Shown piece after piece: positions 16,303 through 27,275 of a stretch of DNA of 64,000 nt (position 1 is its first letter; each line of letters begins with the position of its first letter). This DNA is from Mesorhizobium sp. (GTDB lineage: Bacteria; Pseudomonadota; Alphaproteobacteria; Rhizobiales; Rhizobiaceae): assembly GCF_004963255.1 (NCBI RefSeq), contig NZ_SUGA01000017.1, forward strand, positions 62,390 through 126,389. The letters run 5' to 3'. Below the pieces are notes generated by a model, which saw only the letters and a program-made list of their open reading frames with translations, had not been told where the DNA came from and did no database searches. The translations under genes were made by a program, and so were the position numbers.

Positions 16303-16707
16303 ATGTTGAACTCGCATGAGGATTCGAAAAGGCTGGACTACGTGACGATCGGTTTGACTGCCACGGCAGGCGTGGTGCGAATGCAAAGTGACGGGGACCG
16401 CAACGATCCCGGTCGCGGTACCGCTGTCATCACGCGCACCAAGACCAAGACCAAAAAGCCCAGCCTCTACCGGGTTCTCATTCTGAACGACGACTACACT
16501 CCCATGGAGTTCGTCGTTCACGTCCTGGAGCGTTTTTTCCAAAAGGACCGCGAGGCCGCCACACGCATCATGCTTCATGTTCACAATCATGGAGTGGGCG
16601 AGTGCGGCGTCTACACATTCGAGGTGGCCGAGACCAAAGTGTCCCAGGTCATGGATTTCGCCCGACAGAATCAGCATCCGCTGCAATGCGTGATGGAGAA
16701 GAAGTGA
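16303..16707 (+). CDS. clpS: ATP-dependent Clp protease adaptor ClpS
   Basis: Adaptor that binds N-degron substrates and hands them to ClpAP. The core is KPSLYRVLILNDDYTPMEFVVHVLERFF, then HNHGVGECGVYTFEVAETKV and HPLQCVMEKK, giving the N-degron pocket residues ND, M and H. The ORF from ATG 16303 gives 134 residues, but the first 26 do not look conserved; the in-frame ATG at 16381 gives 108 residues, nearer the family size, and may be the true start. The stop lies 6 bp before clpA, so the two form an operon. Confidence 0.93.
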   Translation: MLNSHEDSKRLDYVTIGLTATAGVVRMQSDGDRNDPGRGTAVITRTKTKTKKPSLYRVLILNDDYTPMEFVVHVLERFFQKDREAATRIMLHVHNHGVGECGVYTFEVAETKVSQVMDFARQNQHPLQCVMEKK

Positions 16708-16713
16708 GGTAAC

Positions 16714-19179
<2,466 letters not shown>

Positions 19180-19199
19180 TCGGCGCTCGCTTGAAATAC

Positions 19200-19226
19200 A
19201 AAGGGCCCCGGCAACGGGGCCTTTTT
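19200..19226 (+). terminator. Rho-independent terminator of clpS-clpA
   Basis: GGCCCCG-GCAA-CGGGGCC stem-loop (19204-19221) followed by TTTTT, 20 bp after the clpA stop. Confidence 0.9.
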
Positions 19227-19244
19227 CGTTGAAGGGAGCGCTGC

Positions 19245-19871
19245 TTGGACGCCGGACAGATCATCATCCTCAACGGGGCACCGCGCTCGGGAAAGTCGAG
19301 CGTCGCCGCTGCGATCCAGGAGACATTCGAGGGTGTCTGGATCAATCTTGGCGTCGATGCGTACGCCCATGGTACACCGCCGCGGCTGCGCCCCGGCATC
19401 GGCTTGCGCCCCGGCGGCGAACGCCCCGACATCGAGGCTTTCGTGCCGCTGCTCTACGCGGCGCTTTACAACGCAATCGCGGCCCACAGCCGGCTGGGGC
19501 TCAATGTCGTCGTCGATGTCGGTCACCACGACGCCTATTCTAGGCCCCTGAACATCCTTCCCGAATGTGCCCGGCGCTTGGCCGGCCTGCCGGTCCTGTT
19601 CGTCGGCGTCCAATGCCCGATCGAGGTGGTTCTGCGAAGGCGCGCCACAAGCGAGACCGATACACCCTATGTCGTCGGAACGGACGACGATCCCGTGCCG
19701 CTGCCTGTCCGCCTCTGGCAGGAGGAGGTGCACAAACCCGGTATCTACGATCTGGAAGTCGATACGTCGCCGCTGAGCCCGCAGGATTGCGCTGAGGCAA
19801 TTCGGCTGCACCTGTCCAGCGGACCGGAGCCATCGGCATTTCGGATCCTCGCGCAACTACCGGTTGGCTGA
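19245..19871 (+). CDS. Chloramphenicol phosphotransferase-like P-loop kinase
   Basis: A 208-residue small-molecule kinase of the CPT family. Walker A is IILNGAPRSGKSSVAAAIQ; VWINLGVDAY and LGLNVVVDVGHHD follow, then LPVLFVGVQCPIEVVLRR and DLEVDTSPLSPQDCA. The original family member phosphorylates and inactivates chloramphenicol, but most chromosomal homologues have unknown substrates, so resistance should not be assumed. TTG start at 19245 behind GGGAG, within 20 bp of the clpA terminator. Same strand as the following azlC, 166 bp away. Confidence 0.78.
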   Translation: MDAGQIIILNGAPRSGKSSVAAAIQETFEGVWINLGVDAYAHGTPPRLRPGIGLRPGGERPDIEAFVPLLYAALYNAIAAHSRLGLNVVVDVGHHDAYSRPLNILPECARRLAGLPVLFVGVQCPIEVVLRRRATSETDTPYVVGTDDDPVPLPVRLWQEEVHKPGIYDLEVDTSPLSPQDCAEAIRLHLSSGPEPSAFRILAQLPVG

Positions 19872-20037
19872 AGTAAAGGGCAACTTCCCAACGCCGCACG
19901 GGTCTTGCCGGCAAGGGTTGTGGCTGCGCGTGGCCGACGTCCTCCAACCGCCAACGGATTCTGCTGGATCAATGGAAAGACGATGCGCCGCTTTCGCTGC
20001 GGTCGCATCCTATGGCCGCGCATGCTATGGCCGGCAC

Positions 20038-20775
20038 ATGTCGACTTGGACCTCGGACGCCGCAGCGCTTCGTTCCACCTGGTTCCTGCGTGGTGTCCGC
20101 GCGGCCTTTTCCCTGCCTGGCCTGATCCTCGTCAGCTCGTTCATTGGCTTTGCCGCCTTGGCGAAGGACGCCGGGGTCACGATGGCACAGGCGGCTTTCA
20201 TGACCGGAACGGTGTGGGCGCTGCCATCCATGGTCGTGCTGGTGGGCGCGATCGGATCTGGAGCGGCGCTGCCGGCGGCGATGTTCGCCGTCACGTTGTC
20301 CGCCATACGTCTTATGCCGATGGTGATGGCGCTGGCACCCGAGATGCGCACCGGGAAAACCCGGCAATGCGTGCTCTACCTCCTGGCGCATTTCGTGGCC
20401 GTGACCTCCTGGGTGCTGGCCATGGAGCGCCTCAAGCGCGTCCCGCCTCCAATGCGTACGACTTACTATGCCGGCCTCGGCGGCACGCTGGTGACGACGA
20501 ATGTCATCGTCGTGACCGTCGTCTATGCAGTGGCGGATGCGCTGCCGTCCGCCGTTTCGGCCGCGCTGCTGATGTTGACGCCGATGTATTTCCTGACCTC
20601 GTTGTGGGGTTCCGCACGCGAACGGGCAGGGCATGTCGCAATGGTCCTGGGCCTCGTCCTCGGACCGGTCTTCCACATAGTGTTGCCGCAGATCGATTTG
20701 CTGGTTGCCGGACTGATCGGCGGCACGGTCGCCTATGGCTTGCAATTGTGGCGGCGCAAGGTGCGCGCGGCGTGA
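20038..20775 (+). CDS. azlC: AzlC family branched-chain amino acid exporter, large subunit
   Basis: A 245-residue integral membrane protein. FLRGVRAAFSLPGLILVSSFIGFAALAKDAGV opens the AzlC domain, with further helices in AAFMTGTVWALPSMVVLVGAI, LPAAMFAVTLSAIRLMPMVMAL, LYLLAHFVAVTSWVLAM and LLMLTPMYFLTSL. AzlC and AzlD together export branched-chain amino acids or analogues. ATG at 20038 preferred; the open frame runs upstream to overlap the kinase gene without family similarity. GTGA overlap with azlD. Confidence 0.88.
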   Translation: MSTWTSDAAALRSTWFLRGVRAAFSLPGLILVSSFIGFAALAKDAGVTMAQAAFMTGTVWALPSMVVLVGAIGSGAALPAAMFAVTLSAIRLMPMVMALAPEMRTGKTRQCVLYLLAHFVAVTSWVLAMERLKRVPPPMRTTYYAGLGGTLVTTNVIVVTVVYAVADALPSAVSAALLMLTPMYFLTSLWGSARERAGHVAMVLGLVLGPVFHIVLPQIDLLVAGLIGGTVAYGLQLWRRKVRAA

Positions 20776-21122
20776 GTTACTTTTCTAGCGGCGCCTGGTG
20801 GTGGCCATATATGTTCATTCTCGTCGCCGGTTTCGCCGCGACGGATATCTGGCGCTTCCTCGGCGTTTATCTTGGCGGCAAGCTCTCCGAAGATTCAGAC
20901 CTGTTGGTACTGGTTCGCACCATGGCGACGGCGCTTGTTGCAGCCGTCATCGGCAACCTGATTGTCTTTCCAGGCGGCGCGCTTGCGCACACTTCGCTTG
21001 ACTTGAGGATAGCGGCGGCGGCTCTGGGTTTCGTGGGCTATCTGGTGTCGGGAAAGCGCATGGTCGTCGGTATCGCCACAGCCGAGTCTCTGCTGCTGGC
21101 GGGACTTTATCTGAACTTCTGA
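20772..21122 (+). CDS. azlD: AzlD family branched-chain amino acid exporter, small subunit
   Basis: A 116-residue membrane protein with helices in WWPYMFILVAGFAATDIWRFLGVYLGG, LVRTMATALVAAVIGNLIVFPGG and LDLRIAAAALGFVGYLV, as in AzlD. GTG start at 20772 overlaps the azlC TGA by three bases (GTGA), so both subunits are translationally coupled. Upstream in-frame codons lie inside azlC and are not used. Confidence 0.85.
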   Translation: MSYFSSGAWWWPYMFILVAGFAATDIWRFLGVYLGGKLSEDSDLLVLVRTMATALVAAVIGNLIVFPGGALAHTSLDLRIAAAALGFVGYLVSGKRMVVGIATAESLLLAGLYLNF

Positions 21123-21134
21123 TTTCGCCCCGTC

Positions 21135-21563
21135 TCAGCCACCCAGCGCCGCCCGGATCTTACCGGCGTTCTCGGCCAGCACCTCCGGCTTCTCCATCTG
21201 GCCGGAATGCGGCTTCAGCGGCACGCCCTCGAAGCGTGGCACGACGTGGACATGGAGATGGTAGACGGTCTGCCCGGAAGCCGGCTCGTTGAACTGCATG
21301 ATGGTGACGCCGTCGGCGTCCAAGGCCTTTTTCACCGCCACGGCTATCTTCTGGACGACCGCGAACAGCGGGCCGAGCGTCGCCGGATCCGCGTCGAGCA
21401 TGTTGCGCGACGGCGCCTTGGGCACCACCAGCGTGTGGCCCGTGCCCTGCGGCATCACATCCATGAAGGCGACGATTGCATCGTCCTCATAGACGCGGTG
21501 CGAGGGGATCTCGCCGCGCAGGATTTTCGCGAAGATGTTGCCGGGATCATAGGCTTCGGCCAT
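21135..21563 (-). CDS. HIT family nucleotide hydrolase/transferase
   Basis: A 142-residue HINT-branch histidine triad protein. It has the N-terminal NIFAKILRGEIPSHRVYEDD, VMPQGTGHTLVVPK, and the catalytic HLHVHVVPR (H-x-H-x-H) near the C-terminus. HINT proteins hydrolyse AMP-linked substrates. ATG at 21563 (MAEAYDPGN) chosen; a longer in-frame start adds 20 unconserved residues. Last gene of a minus-strand run that begins with ridA. Confidence 0.92.
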   Translation of the reverse strand: MAEAYDPGNIFAKILRGEIPSHRVYEDDAIVAFMDVMPQGTGHTLVVPKAPSRNMLDADPATLGPLFAVVQKIAVAVKKALDADGVTIMQFNEPASGQTVYHLHVHVVPRFEGVPLKPHSGQMEKPEVLAENAGKIRAALGG

Positions 21564-21628
21564 GGGGTGACACTCCCAATTGCATTCGCCGTCCGGTGTA
21601 GCGAAGCCGCAGACGGGCGGCAAGGCGT

Positions 21629-23395
21629 TCAGGCGAGATCGACCATGCCCGCTTCGACGAGAGCCCGGTGGAAGCGTTTCTTGCCCACGGATTCGCTCGC
21701 GAAATAGGGCGCGGCACAGTCCGCCAGAAGGGCTGTCCTGGTCGCGAATACCGGATCGAGCGGCAGACGCGCGGCGGACATCGTCAATGTCGACAGGAAC
21801 GCCGCATCGAGCATGGCGGGGGCCGCCAGATCGCCGGGCAACGCGCTGTTGATCGTCTCGATCGCGTAGAAGGTTTTGTGCAAGGCCCTGTCGGACGGCG
21901 GCAGGCCGGTGAGGGCGGCCGTGAATGAGGGCTGGTGATCGCCATAACGCACGATGATGGCCGGCCGACCATTCAGCGCGGTTTCAAGCTTCTCGCGAAA
22001 CGCGGCGTAGGCCTCGACGCTTTCAGCCAGTCGCACGGCATATTCGCCGTAATTCTCATTGCCCGTCAGCGCGACGGCTTCACGTCGGACTTCGGCTCGA
22101 AGCTCGGGGGGGAAAATACGGCGACGATGATCGCCGTGATTCATCAGCGTCATTATCGAGAGAAAACAGGGTTTCTCGCCTTCCAAGCGGTCCGCGATCC
22201 GGCTCAGCGCTTGGCTGTAAAGCTGTTCGTCATGACGCTCCCGGCGCCAGCGCTCCAGATCGAAGGGCGGCGGCAAGGTCGGGGCATAGGTTACCTCCTC
22301 GAACCCGATCGATTTGTAGAAGCGATCGCAGTTGACGAAGTTGGGACGGTCGCAGCTCACATGCGACACGTGATACCCCATGCCGGAAAGCACCGACGGC
22401 AACGAGTGGCGCACCCGCCCGGCCAGCAGATGAAAGACGAAGCGGCTGTCGTTCCCAAAGGAAAGCGAGGACAGGCCGGTCAGCACCGAAAATTCGGTCT
22501 GCAGCGTGCTGCCGCCGAAAACATCGACATGCAAAGCCCCCGACAGGCTGTTCGTGGGCGAGAAGAACCGTTCGAAGGAACGGCCGATCGGCACACCGTG
22601 ATGCCTCGGATCAAAGGTCGATTCATGCAGGATCATGAAGATGTGCGGCCGAGCCTCGCCGTTCTCCCGCCTTGCCGGCACAGGCGGCAGAAGCGGCAGC
22701 GGATCGGGCGTGATATCGACGAAGCCCGGCCGTCGCGAAGGCCCAGCGCCGAGCCATGACGCCACGAAAGCGGAAAGATGCGCGCGATCCCTGGTTAGCA
22801 GGTCGAAGCGGAAGCGAGGCGCTCCGCCGCTCAGCCGGTAGACTGCCATGTAGACCAGGACCGCCACGGCGAACAATGCGAGACGCATCGAGAGCGGCGT
22901 CGCCTGTTCCGCCACAGTCATGTCGACAAGCACGGCCGCCGCAACGATCGCCGCCCCGGCGAAGAGGGCAGGGATCGCCATGCGGGCGTGGTCGACAAAG
23001 ACGCTGCGCCAGCTGCTTACGGCCAGATGATAGAGATCTCCGGCCAGAAGATTGAAGCCGAGATAGCGATATTTGAGCTTCGAAGCGATGCCGATGATGG
23101 CCGTCAGCACGAGCGTCATCCAAAGCGCGACGACCTTGCACGGGAATAGCAGATGCAGGAACGCAAACAGAAGGAAGAAGGTGGAATAACCGATCGGCCA
23201 TGTTCCCGGCTTGCCTTCGAGCCAGGCGGTCAACAACGGCGCGGCCACGAGCCCCGCCACACCGAGCCATTGCCCGACGCCCCAAGATGCCAAAAGCAGC
23301 ATGCCAACCCCGCGGTGCTCGCGCACCAATACCCCTGGCGATTGACTAGCGGATTCCACCGATCCGGTAAACAGCCGGCGTCTTCTGGCGCGCAC
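21629..23395 (-). CDS. LTA synthase family / sulfatase-fold phosphoglycerol-type transferase
   Basis: A 588-residue membrane protein. Several hydrophobic helices fill residues 30-210, followed by a periplasmic alkaline-phosphatase-fold domain: HIFMILHESTFDPRH with the first metal acid, GGSTLQTEFSVLTG with the nucleophile threonine, HVSCDRPNFVNCDRFY, and IIVRYGDHQPSF with the Asp-His pair. Relatives transfer phosphoglycerol or phosphoethanolamine to surface polymers. In rhizobia, cyclic beta-glucans are natural phosphoglycerol acceptors, but the acceptor here is not shown. GTG start at 23395; a later start at the first helix is possible. Confidence 0.8.
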   Translation of the reverse strand: MRARRRRLFTGSVESASQSPGVLVREHRGVGMLLLASWGVGQWLGVAGLVAAPLLTAWLEGKPGTWPIGYSTFFLLFAFLHLLFPCKVVALWMTLVLTAIIGIASKLKYRYLGFNLLAGDLYHLAVSSWRSVFVDHARMAIPALFAGAAIVAAAVLVDMTVAEQATPLSMRLALFAVAVLVYMAVYRLSGGAPRFRFDLLTRDRAHLSAFVASWLGAGPSRRPGFVDITPDPLPLLPPVPARRENGEARPHIFMILHESTFDPRHHGVPIGRSFERFFSPTNSLSGALHVDVFGGSTLQTEFSVLTGLSSLSFGNDSRFVFHLLAGRVRHSLPSVLSGMGYHVSHVSCDRPNFVNCDRFYKSIGFEEVTYAPTLPPPFDLERWRRERHDEQLYSQALSRIADRLEGEKPCFLSIMTLMNHGDHRRRIFPPELRAEVRREAVALTGNENYGEYAVRLAESVEAYAAFREKLETALNGRPAIIVRYGDHQPSFTAALTGLPPSDRALHKTFYAIETINSALPGDLAAPAMLDAAFLSTLTMSAARLPLDPVFATRTALLADCAAPYFASESVGKKRFHRALVEAGMVDLA

Positions 23396-23473
23396 GGCGC
23401 CGTGCTGTTCCTGGTCGCCTGCTTTTCATTCCTGGTTCCGGTCGCCGGAAAGCCGCAGTGACAGCCGGGCCGC

Positions 23474-24688
23474 TTATTCGCCGAGATCCTTGCGGAAGGG
23501 CGTGTGCTCTTCGAGATACTCGCCCATGCGCTCGACCTCGCGCCGCTCGCGCCTGAGATAATCGGCGACGGCATTGCGCAAGCCGGGATGCGAAATGTAG
23601 TGCGCCGAATGCATGGTCACGGGACGGTAGCCGCGAGCCAGCTTGTGCTCACCCTGCGCGCCTGCCTCCACCACTTTGAGCTTGCGCTCGATGGCGAAGT
23701 CGATGGCCTGGTGGTAGCAGACCTCGAAATGCAGGAAAGGGTGGTCCTCGATGCAGCCCCAGTTGCGGCCGTAGAGCGCGTCGGAACCGATGAAGTTGAT
23801 GGCGCCGGCGATGTAGCGGCCATTTCGCTTGGCCATCACCAGAAGGATGTCGTCGGCCATGCGCTCGCCGATCAGCGAGAAGAACTGCCGGTTGAGATAG
23901 GGCCGGCCCCATTTGCGGCCGCCGGTATCCATGTAGAAGGCGAAGAAATCGTCCCAGGCGCTTTCGGTGATGTCCTTGCCGGTCAGCCAGTCGATTGAGA
24001 TGCCGTCGACAAGCGCCTCGCGGCGCTCCTTCTTCATCGCCTTGCGCTTGCGTGAGGCAAGCGTGGCGAGGAAGTCGTCATAAGTCGAAAAGCCTTCGTT
24101 GAAGAAATGGAACTGCTGGTCGGTGCGATGCAGGAAGCCCGCCGCTTCCAGCGTCGCGACGTCGGGCTCGTTTGCGAAGGTGACATGCGCGGAAGAGACG
24201 CCGAGCTTGTCGGTCAAGAGTTTCAACCCCTCCGCCAGGCCTGCCCGTACCGCACCTTCATTCTCGCCTTTGCTGACGAGCAGGCGAGGGCCGGTCACCG
24301 GCGTGAACGGCACCGAGCATTGCAGCTTGGGATAGTAGCGGCCGCCGGCGCGCTCGAAGGCGTCCGACCAGCCATGGTCGAAGACATATTCGCCCTGGCT
24401 GTGCGATTTAAGATAACAGGGAACAGCGCCGAGAAGCCTGCCTTGCGCCGTTTCAAGTCTAAGGTGATGACCTTGCCAGCCGGTGCGCCGAACAGCACAG
24501 CCGGAATCTTCCAAGGCGCTCAGAAAGGCGAATGAAACCAGCGGGTTGTAGCCGTTTTCTTTATCGCCGCGCGTGGTGCCGGCAAAGCCGTCCCATTCCT
24601 CGCAGGTGAACGCGCCGATGCCTGCCGCGACGCGGATCGCATAATCCGCGTTCGCTGCCTGTCCATCATCGTCGTCGCCTTGATCCAT
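23474..24688 (-). CDS. GNAT/FemAB-like peptidogalycan biosynthesis protein (COG3146, DUF482)
   Basis: A 404-residue cytoplasmic protein of the DUF482 acyltransferase family. Conserved stretches are NPLVSFAFLSALEDSGC, HGWSDAFERAGGRYYPKLQ, VPFTPVTGPRLL, FLATLASRKRKAMKKERREAL, and the C-terminal GAINFIGSDALYGRNWGC through EAGAQGEHKLARGYRPV, typical of this family. The reaction is not known; aminoacyl or acyl transfer to a cell-envelope precursor is the usual suggestion. It lies 78 bp upstream of the LTA-synthase-like gene on the same strand, fitting an envelope role. A perfect 8-bp hairpin (24701-24718) sits just before the ATG. Confidence 0.82.
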   Translation of the reverse strand: MDQGDDDDGQAANADYAIRVAAGIGAFTCEEWDGFAGTTRGDKENGYNPLVSFAFLSALEDSGCAVRRTGWQGHHLRLETAQGRLLGAVPCYLKSHSQGEYVFDHGWSDAFERAGGRYYPKLQCSVPFTPVTGPRLLVSKGENEGAVRAGLAEGLKLLTDKLGVSSAHVTFANEPDVATLEAAGFLHRTDQQFHFFNEGFSTYDDFLATLASRKRKAMKKERREALVDGISIDWLTGKDITESAWDDFFAFYMDTGGRKWGRPYLNRQFFSLIGERMADDILLVMAKRNGRYIAGAINFIGSDALYGRNWGCIEDHPFLHFEVCYHQAIDFAIERKLKVVEAGAQGEHKLARGYRPVTMHSAHYISHPGLRNAVADYLRRERREVERMGEYLEEHTPFRKDLGE

Positions 24689-24741
24689 GGGGCTTATTTA
24701 AGCGTCCTCAAGGACGCTGCAAGTCACGTTTCGGGCATTCC

Positions 24742-25470
24742 TCAGGCGACCTTCACCAGGTCCGGCTCGAAACCCTCGAAGGTCATCTGATCGGCGTATT
24801 TGAAGGTGAGGTCGACCGCCGGCTGGTCATGTACGGTCCAGGTGATGACAGGCATTTTGAGCTTCTCGCGCACGAAGCTGACGAAGGGGTTGGGCAGGTC
24901 GCCCGCGGCGTAGGAGGTGAAGGCGAGATCATGCGCGAGCATGGCGAAATGCGCCTCGATCAGCTGGTTGTCCTTGCCATAGGCGGTCAGCCCACCGGGG
25001 ATGCCCGGCGCGTCCCTGGCGAAGTCGCGGATCAGCCAGTGATCGAACGACATGATGGCCACCTTGCCCTTGTAGCGCTTGAGCAGCCGGCCGACGGCTG
25101 CCACCAGGCCCGCGTCATGGCCGGGAACGCCTTTCAGTTCGACCACCAGCGGCACGCGGCCGTCGATCAGGTCGAGCGCTTCCTGCAGCGTCGGCACATG
25201 GTCCTTGGTGCCGCCGATCCTGAGCGTAGCCAGTTCGGCTGCGGTGCGTTGCCAGAGGAAGCCGTCCTCGCCAGTCAGGCGCTTCAGGTCGCCGTCATGG
25301 ATGATCACCGGGACGCCATCCGACGAGAGATGCACGTCGCATTCGATGGCATAGCCGCGTTCGGCCGCCGCGGCGAAGGCCGACAGCGTGTTCTCCCAGC
25401 GGGTCTTGTTCATGTCGTGAAAGCCGCGATGCGCGACGGGGCGGGCAATCAGCCAGGAGAGATCGGTCAT
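24742..25470 (-). CDS. Glycerophosphodiester phosphodiesterase
   Basis: A 242-residue TIM-barrel GDPD that releases glycerol-3-phosphate from glycerophosphodiesters. Motifs: VAHRGFHD, WENTLSAFAAAAERGYAIECDVHLSSDGVPVIIHDGDLKRLTG with the metal acids, and LVVELKG. No signal peptide, so cytoplasmic (UgpQ-like). It starts 9 bp after the ridA stop and is probably co-transcribed with it. Glycerol-3-phosphate salvage would suit the lipid and envelope genes nearby. Confidence 0.92.
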   Translation of the reverse strand: MTDLSWLIARPVAHRGFHDMNKTRWENTLSAFAAAAERGYAIECDVHLSSDGVPVIIHDGDLKRLTGEDGFLWQRTAAELATLRIGGTKDHVPTLQEALDLIDGRVPLVVELKGVPGHDAGLVAAVGRLLKRYKGKVAIMSFDHWLIRDFARDAPGIPGGLTAYGKDNQLIEAHFAMLAHDLAFTSYAAGDLPNPFVSFVREKLKMPVITWTVHDQPAVDLTFKYADQMTFEGFEPDLVKVA

Positions 25471-25479
25471 CAGGAACCC

Positions 25480-25944
25480 TCACTCAACTTCGAAGATCGC
25501 TTCGATCTCGACCGCGGCGTTGAGCGGCAGCGCGGCGGTGCCGACGGCGGATCGGGCGTGCTTGCCACGCTCGCCGAGTGCCGCGACCAGGAAGTCGGAG
25601 GCGCCGTTGGCAACAAGATGCTGCTCGACGAAATCAGGAGCCGAAGCGACGAAGACGGTGATCTTGACCAGACGCCGGATCTTTTCGAGATCACCGAGCG
25701 CCGCCTTGGCCTGCGCCAGGATGTTGATGGCGCAGAATTTCGCGCCTTCCTTGCCGGCGGCGGTGTCGATGTCGCGGCCGAGCAGCCCGCTTGCCTGCAG
25801 CTTGCCGTCCTTCAGCGGCAGCTGGCCGGCGGTGAACAGCGTGTTGCCGGTCCGGCAATAGGGCACATAGTTGGCGGCGGGCGCGGCGGCGGCCGGAATG
25901 GCCACGCCAAGATCGCTTAGCCGCTTTTCGATTGTTTCGCTCAT
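25480..25944 (-). CDS. ridA: RidA family protein
   Basis: A 154-residue YjgF/YER057c/UK114 protein. RidA enzymes hydrolyse reactive enamine/imine intermediates from PLP-dependent dehydratases. The pattern is NTLFTAGQLPLKDGK, AAINIL-type helix (CAINILAQAKAALGDLEK), LVKITVFVASAPDF, and GKHARSAVGTAALPLNAAVEIEAIFEV with the substrate arginine in HARSAVG. First gene of the minus run and divergent from eipB. Which Rid subgroup it belongs to is not clear from motifs alone. Confidence 0.9.
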   Translation of the reverse strand: MSETIEKRLSDLGVAIPAAAAPAANYVPYCRTGNTLFTAGQLPLKDGKLQASGLLGRDIDTAAGKEGAKFCAINILAQAKAALGDLEKIRRLVKITVFVASAPDFVEQHLVANGASDFLVAALGERGKHARSAVGTAALPLNAAVEIEAIFEVE

Positions 25945-26083
25945 TGGTTTTCCCTATTGCTGGAAGGCGCCGCGTTGGCCGGGCCGAAATTGCTATTTTT
26001 GCCTCGCTTCCGCCACGACTTTTTTTAAGCTGGACCATCTTTCCCTGCGGCCTGTCTCGCGGCCGCGACGATCGGAGCAACGT

Positions 26084-26914
26084 ATGCGCGCAACGCGCCT
26101 TTTTCTCGCCGCCGCCTGTCTTTCGGCAGCGTTCCCAATGGCGCCGGCCCTTGCGGTGCCCGCGCTGCAGGCGCATCGCGCGGTCTACGATCTGACACTC
26201 AACAAGGCCTCCGATCGTTCGGGCATCACGGGCATCACCGGCCGCATGGTCTATGAGTTCAACGGCTCCGCCTGCGAGGGTTACACGGTCAAGTTCCGTT
26301 TCGTCACCCAGATCGTCACCAGTGACAACACCAGGCTCACCGATCAGCAGACGACCACTTTCGAGGATGCCGAAGGCAAGACCTTTTCCTTCGTGACGAA
26401 ATCCTTTGTCGACCAGAACCTCGACAAGGAGGTGAAGGGGGTGGCCACGAGGGAAGCGAAGGGCCTCAAGGTCGATATCGACAAGCCGGAGAAGAGCAGT
26501 CTCGAGCTTGCGGCCACGCAGTTTCCGACCCAGCATCTGGTCGAACTGATCGGCAAGGCCGAGAAGGGCGAGAATTTCTACCAGACCAATCTGTTCGACG
26601 GCTCCGAGGACGCCAACAAGGTGATGAGCACCACCGTCATCGTCGGCAAGAAGACCGAATCCGACAAGACGGATCCGGAAGCGCCGGCGCTGGCCAAGCT
26701 CGCCTCGGACAAATACTGGCCGGTCGACATCGCCTATTTCGATGATACCGACAAAAGCGGCGAAGAGGTGCCGGAGTACCGGATCAGCTTCAAGCTGCAC
26801 GAGAACGGCATCACCCGCGACCTCGTCATGGACTATGGCGACTTCTCGATGACCGGCAAGCTGGTGAACCTGTCGCTGTTCGACCAGACCAAGCCTTGCC
26901 CGGCTTCGAAATAG
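26084..26914 (+). CDS. eipB: EipB-like periplasmic cell-envelope integrity protein (DUF1849)
   Basis: A 276-residue secreted protein. A signal peptide (MRATRLFLAAACLSAAFPMA, cleavage near ALA-VPA) precedes the DUF1849 beta-spiral domain with AHRAVYDLTL, GITGRMVYEFNGSACEGYTV, FRFVTQIV, HLVELIGKAEKGE, and YRISFKLHENGITRDLVMDYGDF. C64 and C272 match the conserved disulfide described for Brucella EipB, needed for envelope integrity. ATG at 26084 behind GGAG; the longer in-frame reading precedes the signal peptide and is rejected. Confidence 0.88.
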   Translation: MRATRLFLAAACLSAAFPMAPALAVPALQAHRAVYDLTLNKASDRSGITGITGRMVYEFNGSACEGYTVKFRFVTQIVTSDNTRLTDQQTTTFEDAEGKTFSFVTKSFVDQNLDKEVKGVATREAKGLKVDIDKPEKSSLELAATQFPTQHLVELIGKAEKGENFYQTNLFDGSEDANKVMSTTVIVGKKTESDKTDPEAPALAKLASDKYWPVDIAYFDDTDKSGEEVPEYRISFKLHENGITRDLVMDYGDFSMTGKLVNLSLFDQTKPCPASK

Positions 26915-26996
26915 CGATTCCGGACGATCGGCGATCGCGCTTGCAGCCTTGACCTCCAGGCGCCATGTGTGAGGCCTACCAAGTGCGGCGAGCCTG

Positions 26997-27275
26997 ATGG
27001 CGGTCTATGTCGATGCGGTGATCTGGAAATGGGCCGGCCACCGCTGGTGCCATCTCCTTGCCGACGATACGGATGAACTGCACCGCTTTGCTGCCGAACT
27101 CGGCATCAAACGCTCGTCCTACCAGGGGCCGCCCAAGACGTCGGCACCGCACTACGATATAACCGGCTTAGAGCGCGACCGCGCGGTGCGGCTCGGGGCC
27201 ATCGAATGCAGCCGCGAGGAGATCGTGGCGGTCTTCCGCCGTGTGCGAGTGCCGAATGGGAAGGTGAGACGATGA
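26997..27275 (+). CDS. DUF4031 domain-containing protein
   Basis: A 92-residue protein beginning MAVYVDAVIWKWAGHRWCHLLADDTDELHRFA, followed by YQGPPKTSAPHYDIT, which is the DUF4031 pattern (VYVD, W-HL-AD, LH-FA, HYD). Function unknown; cytoplasmic. The stop overlaps the start of the LysE-type exporter by 4 bp (ATGA), so they are coupled. Confidence 0.82.
   Translation: MAVYVDAVIWKWAGHRWCHLLADDTDELHRFAAELGIKRSSYQGPPKTSAPHYDITGLERDRAVRLGAIECSREEIVAVFRRVRVPNGKVRR

Noticed and set aside
19245..19871. Chloramphenicol resistance gene
   Set aside because: Family similarity only; chromosomal CPT-like kinases mostly act on other substrates.
19864..20037. Longer AzlC start overlapping the kinase gene
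   Set aside because: The first 58 residues are unlike AzlC; ATG at 20038 starts just before the conserved domain.
25871..26083. Longer start for the EipB-like protein
   Set aside because: It would bury the signal peptide inside the chain and overlaps ridA.
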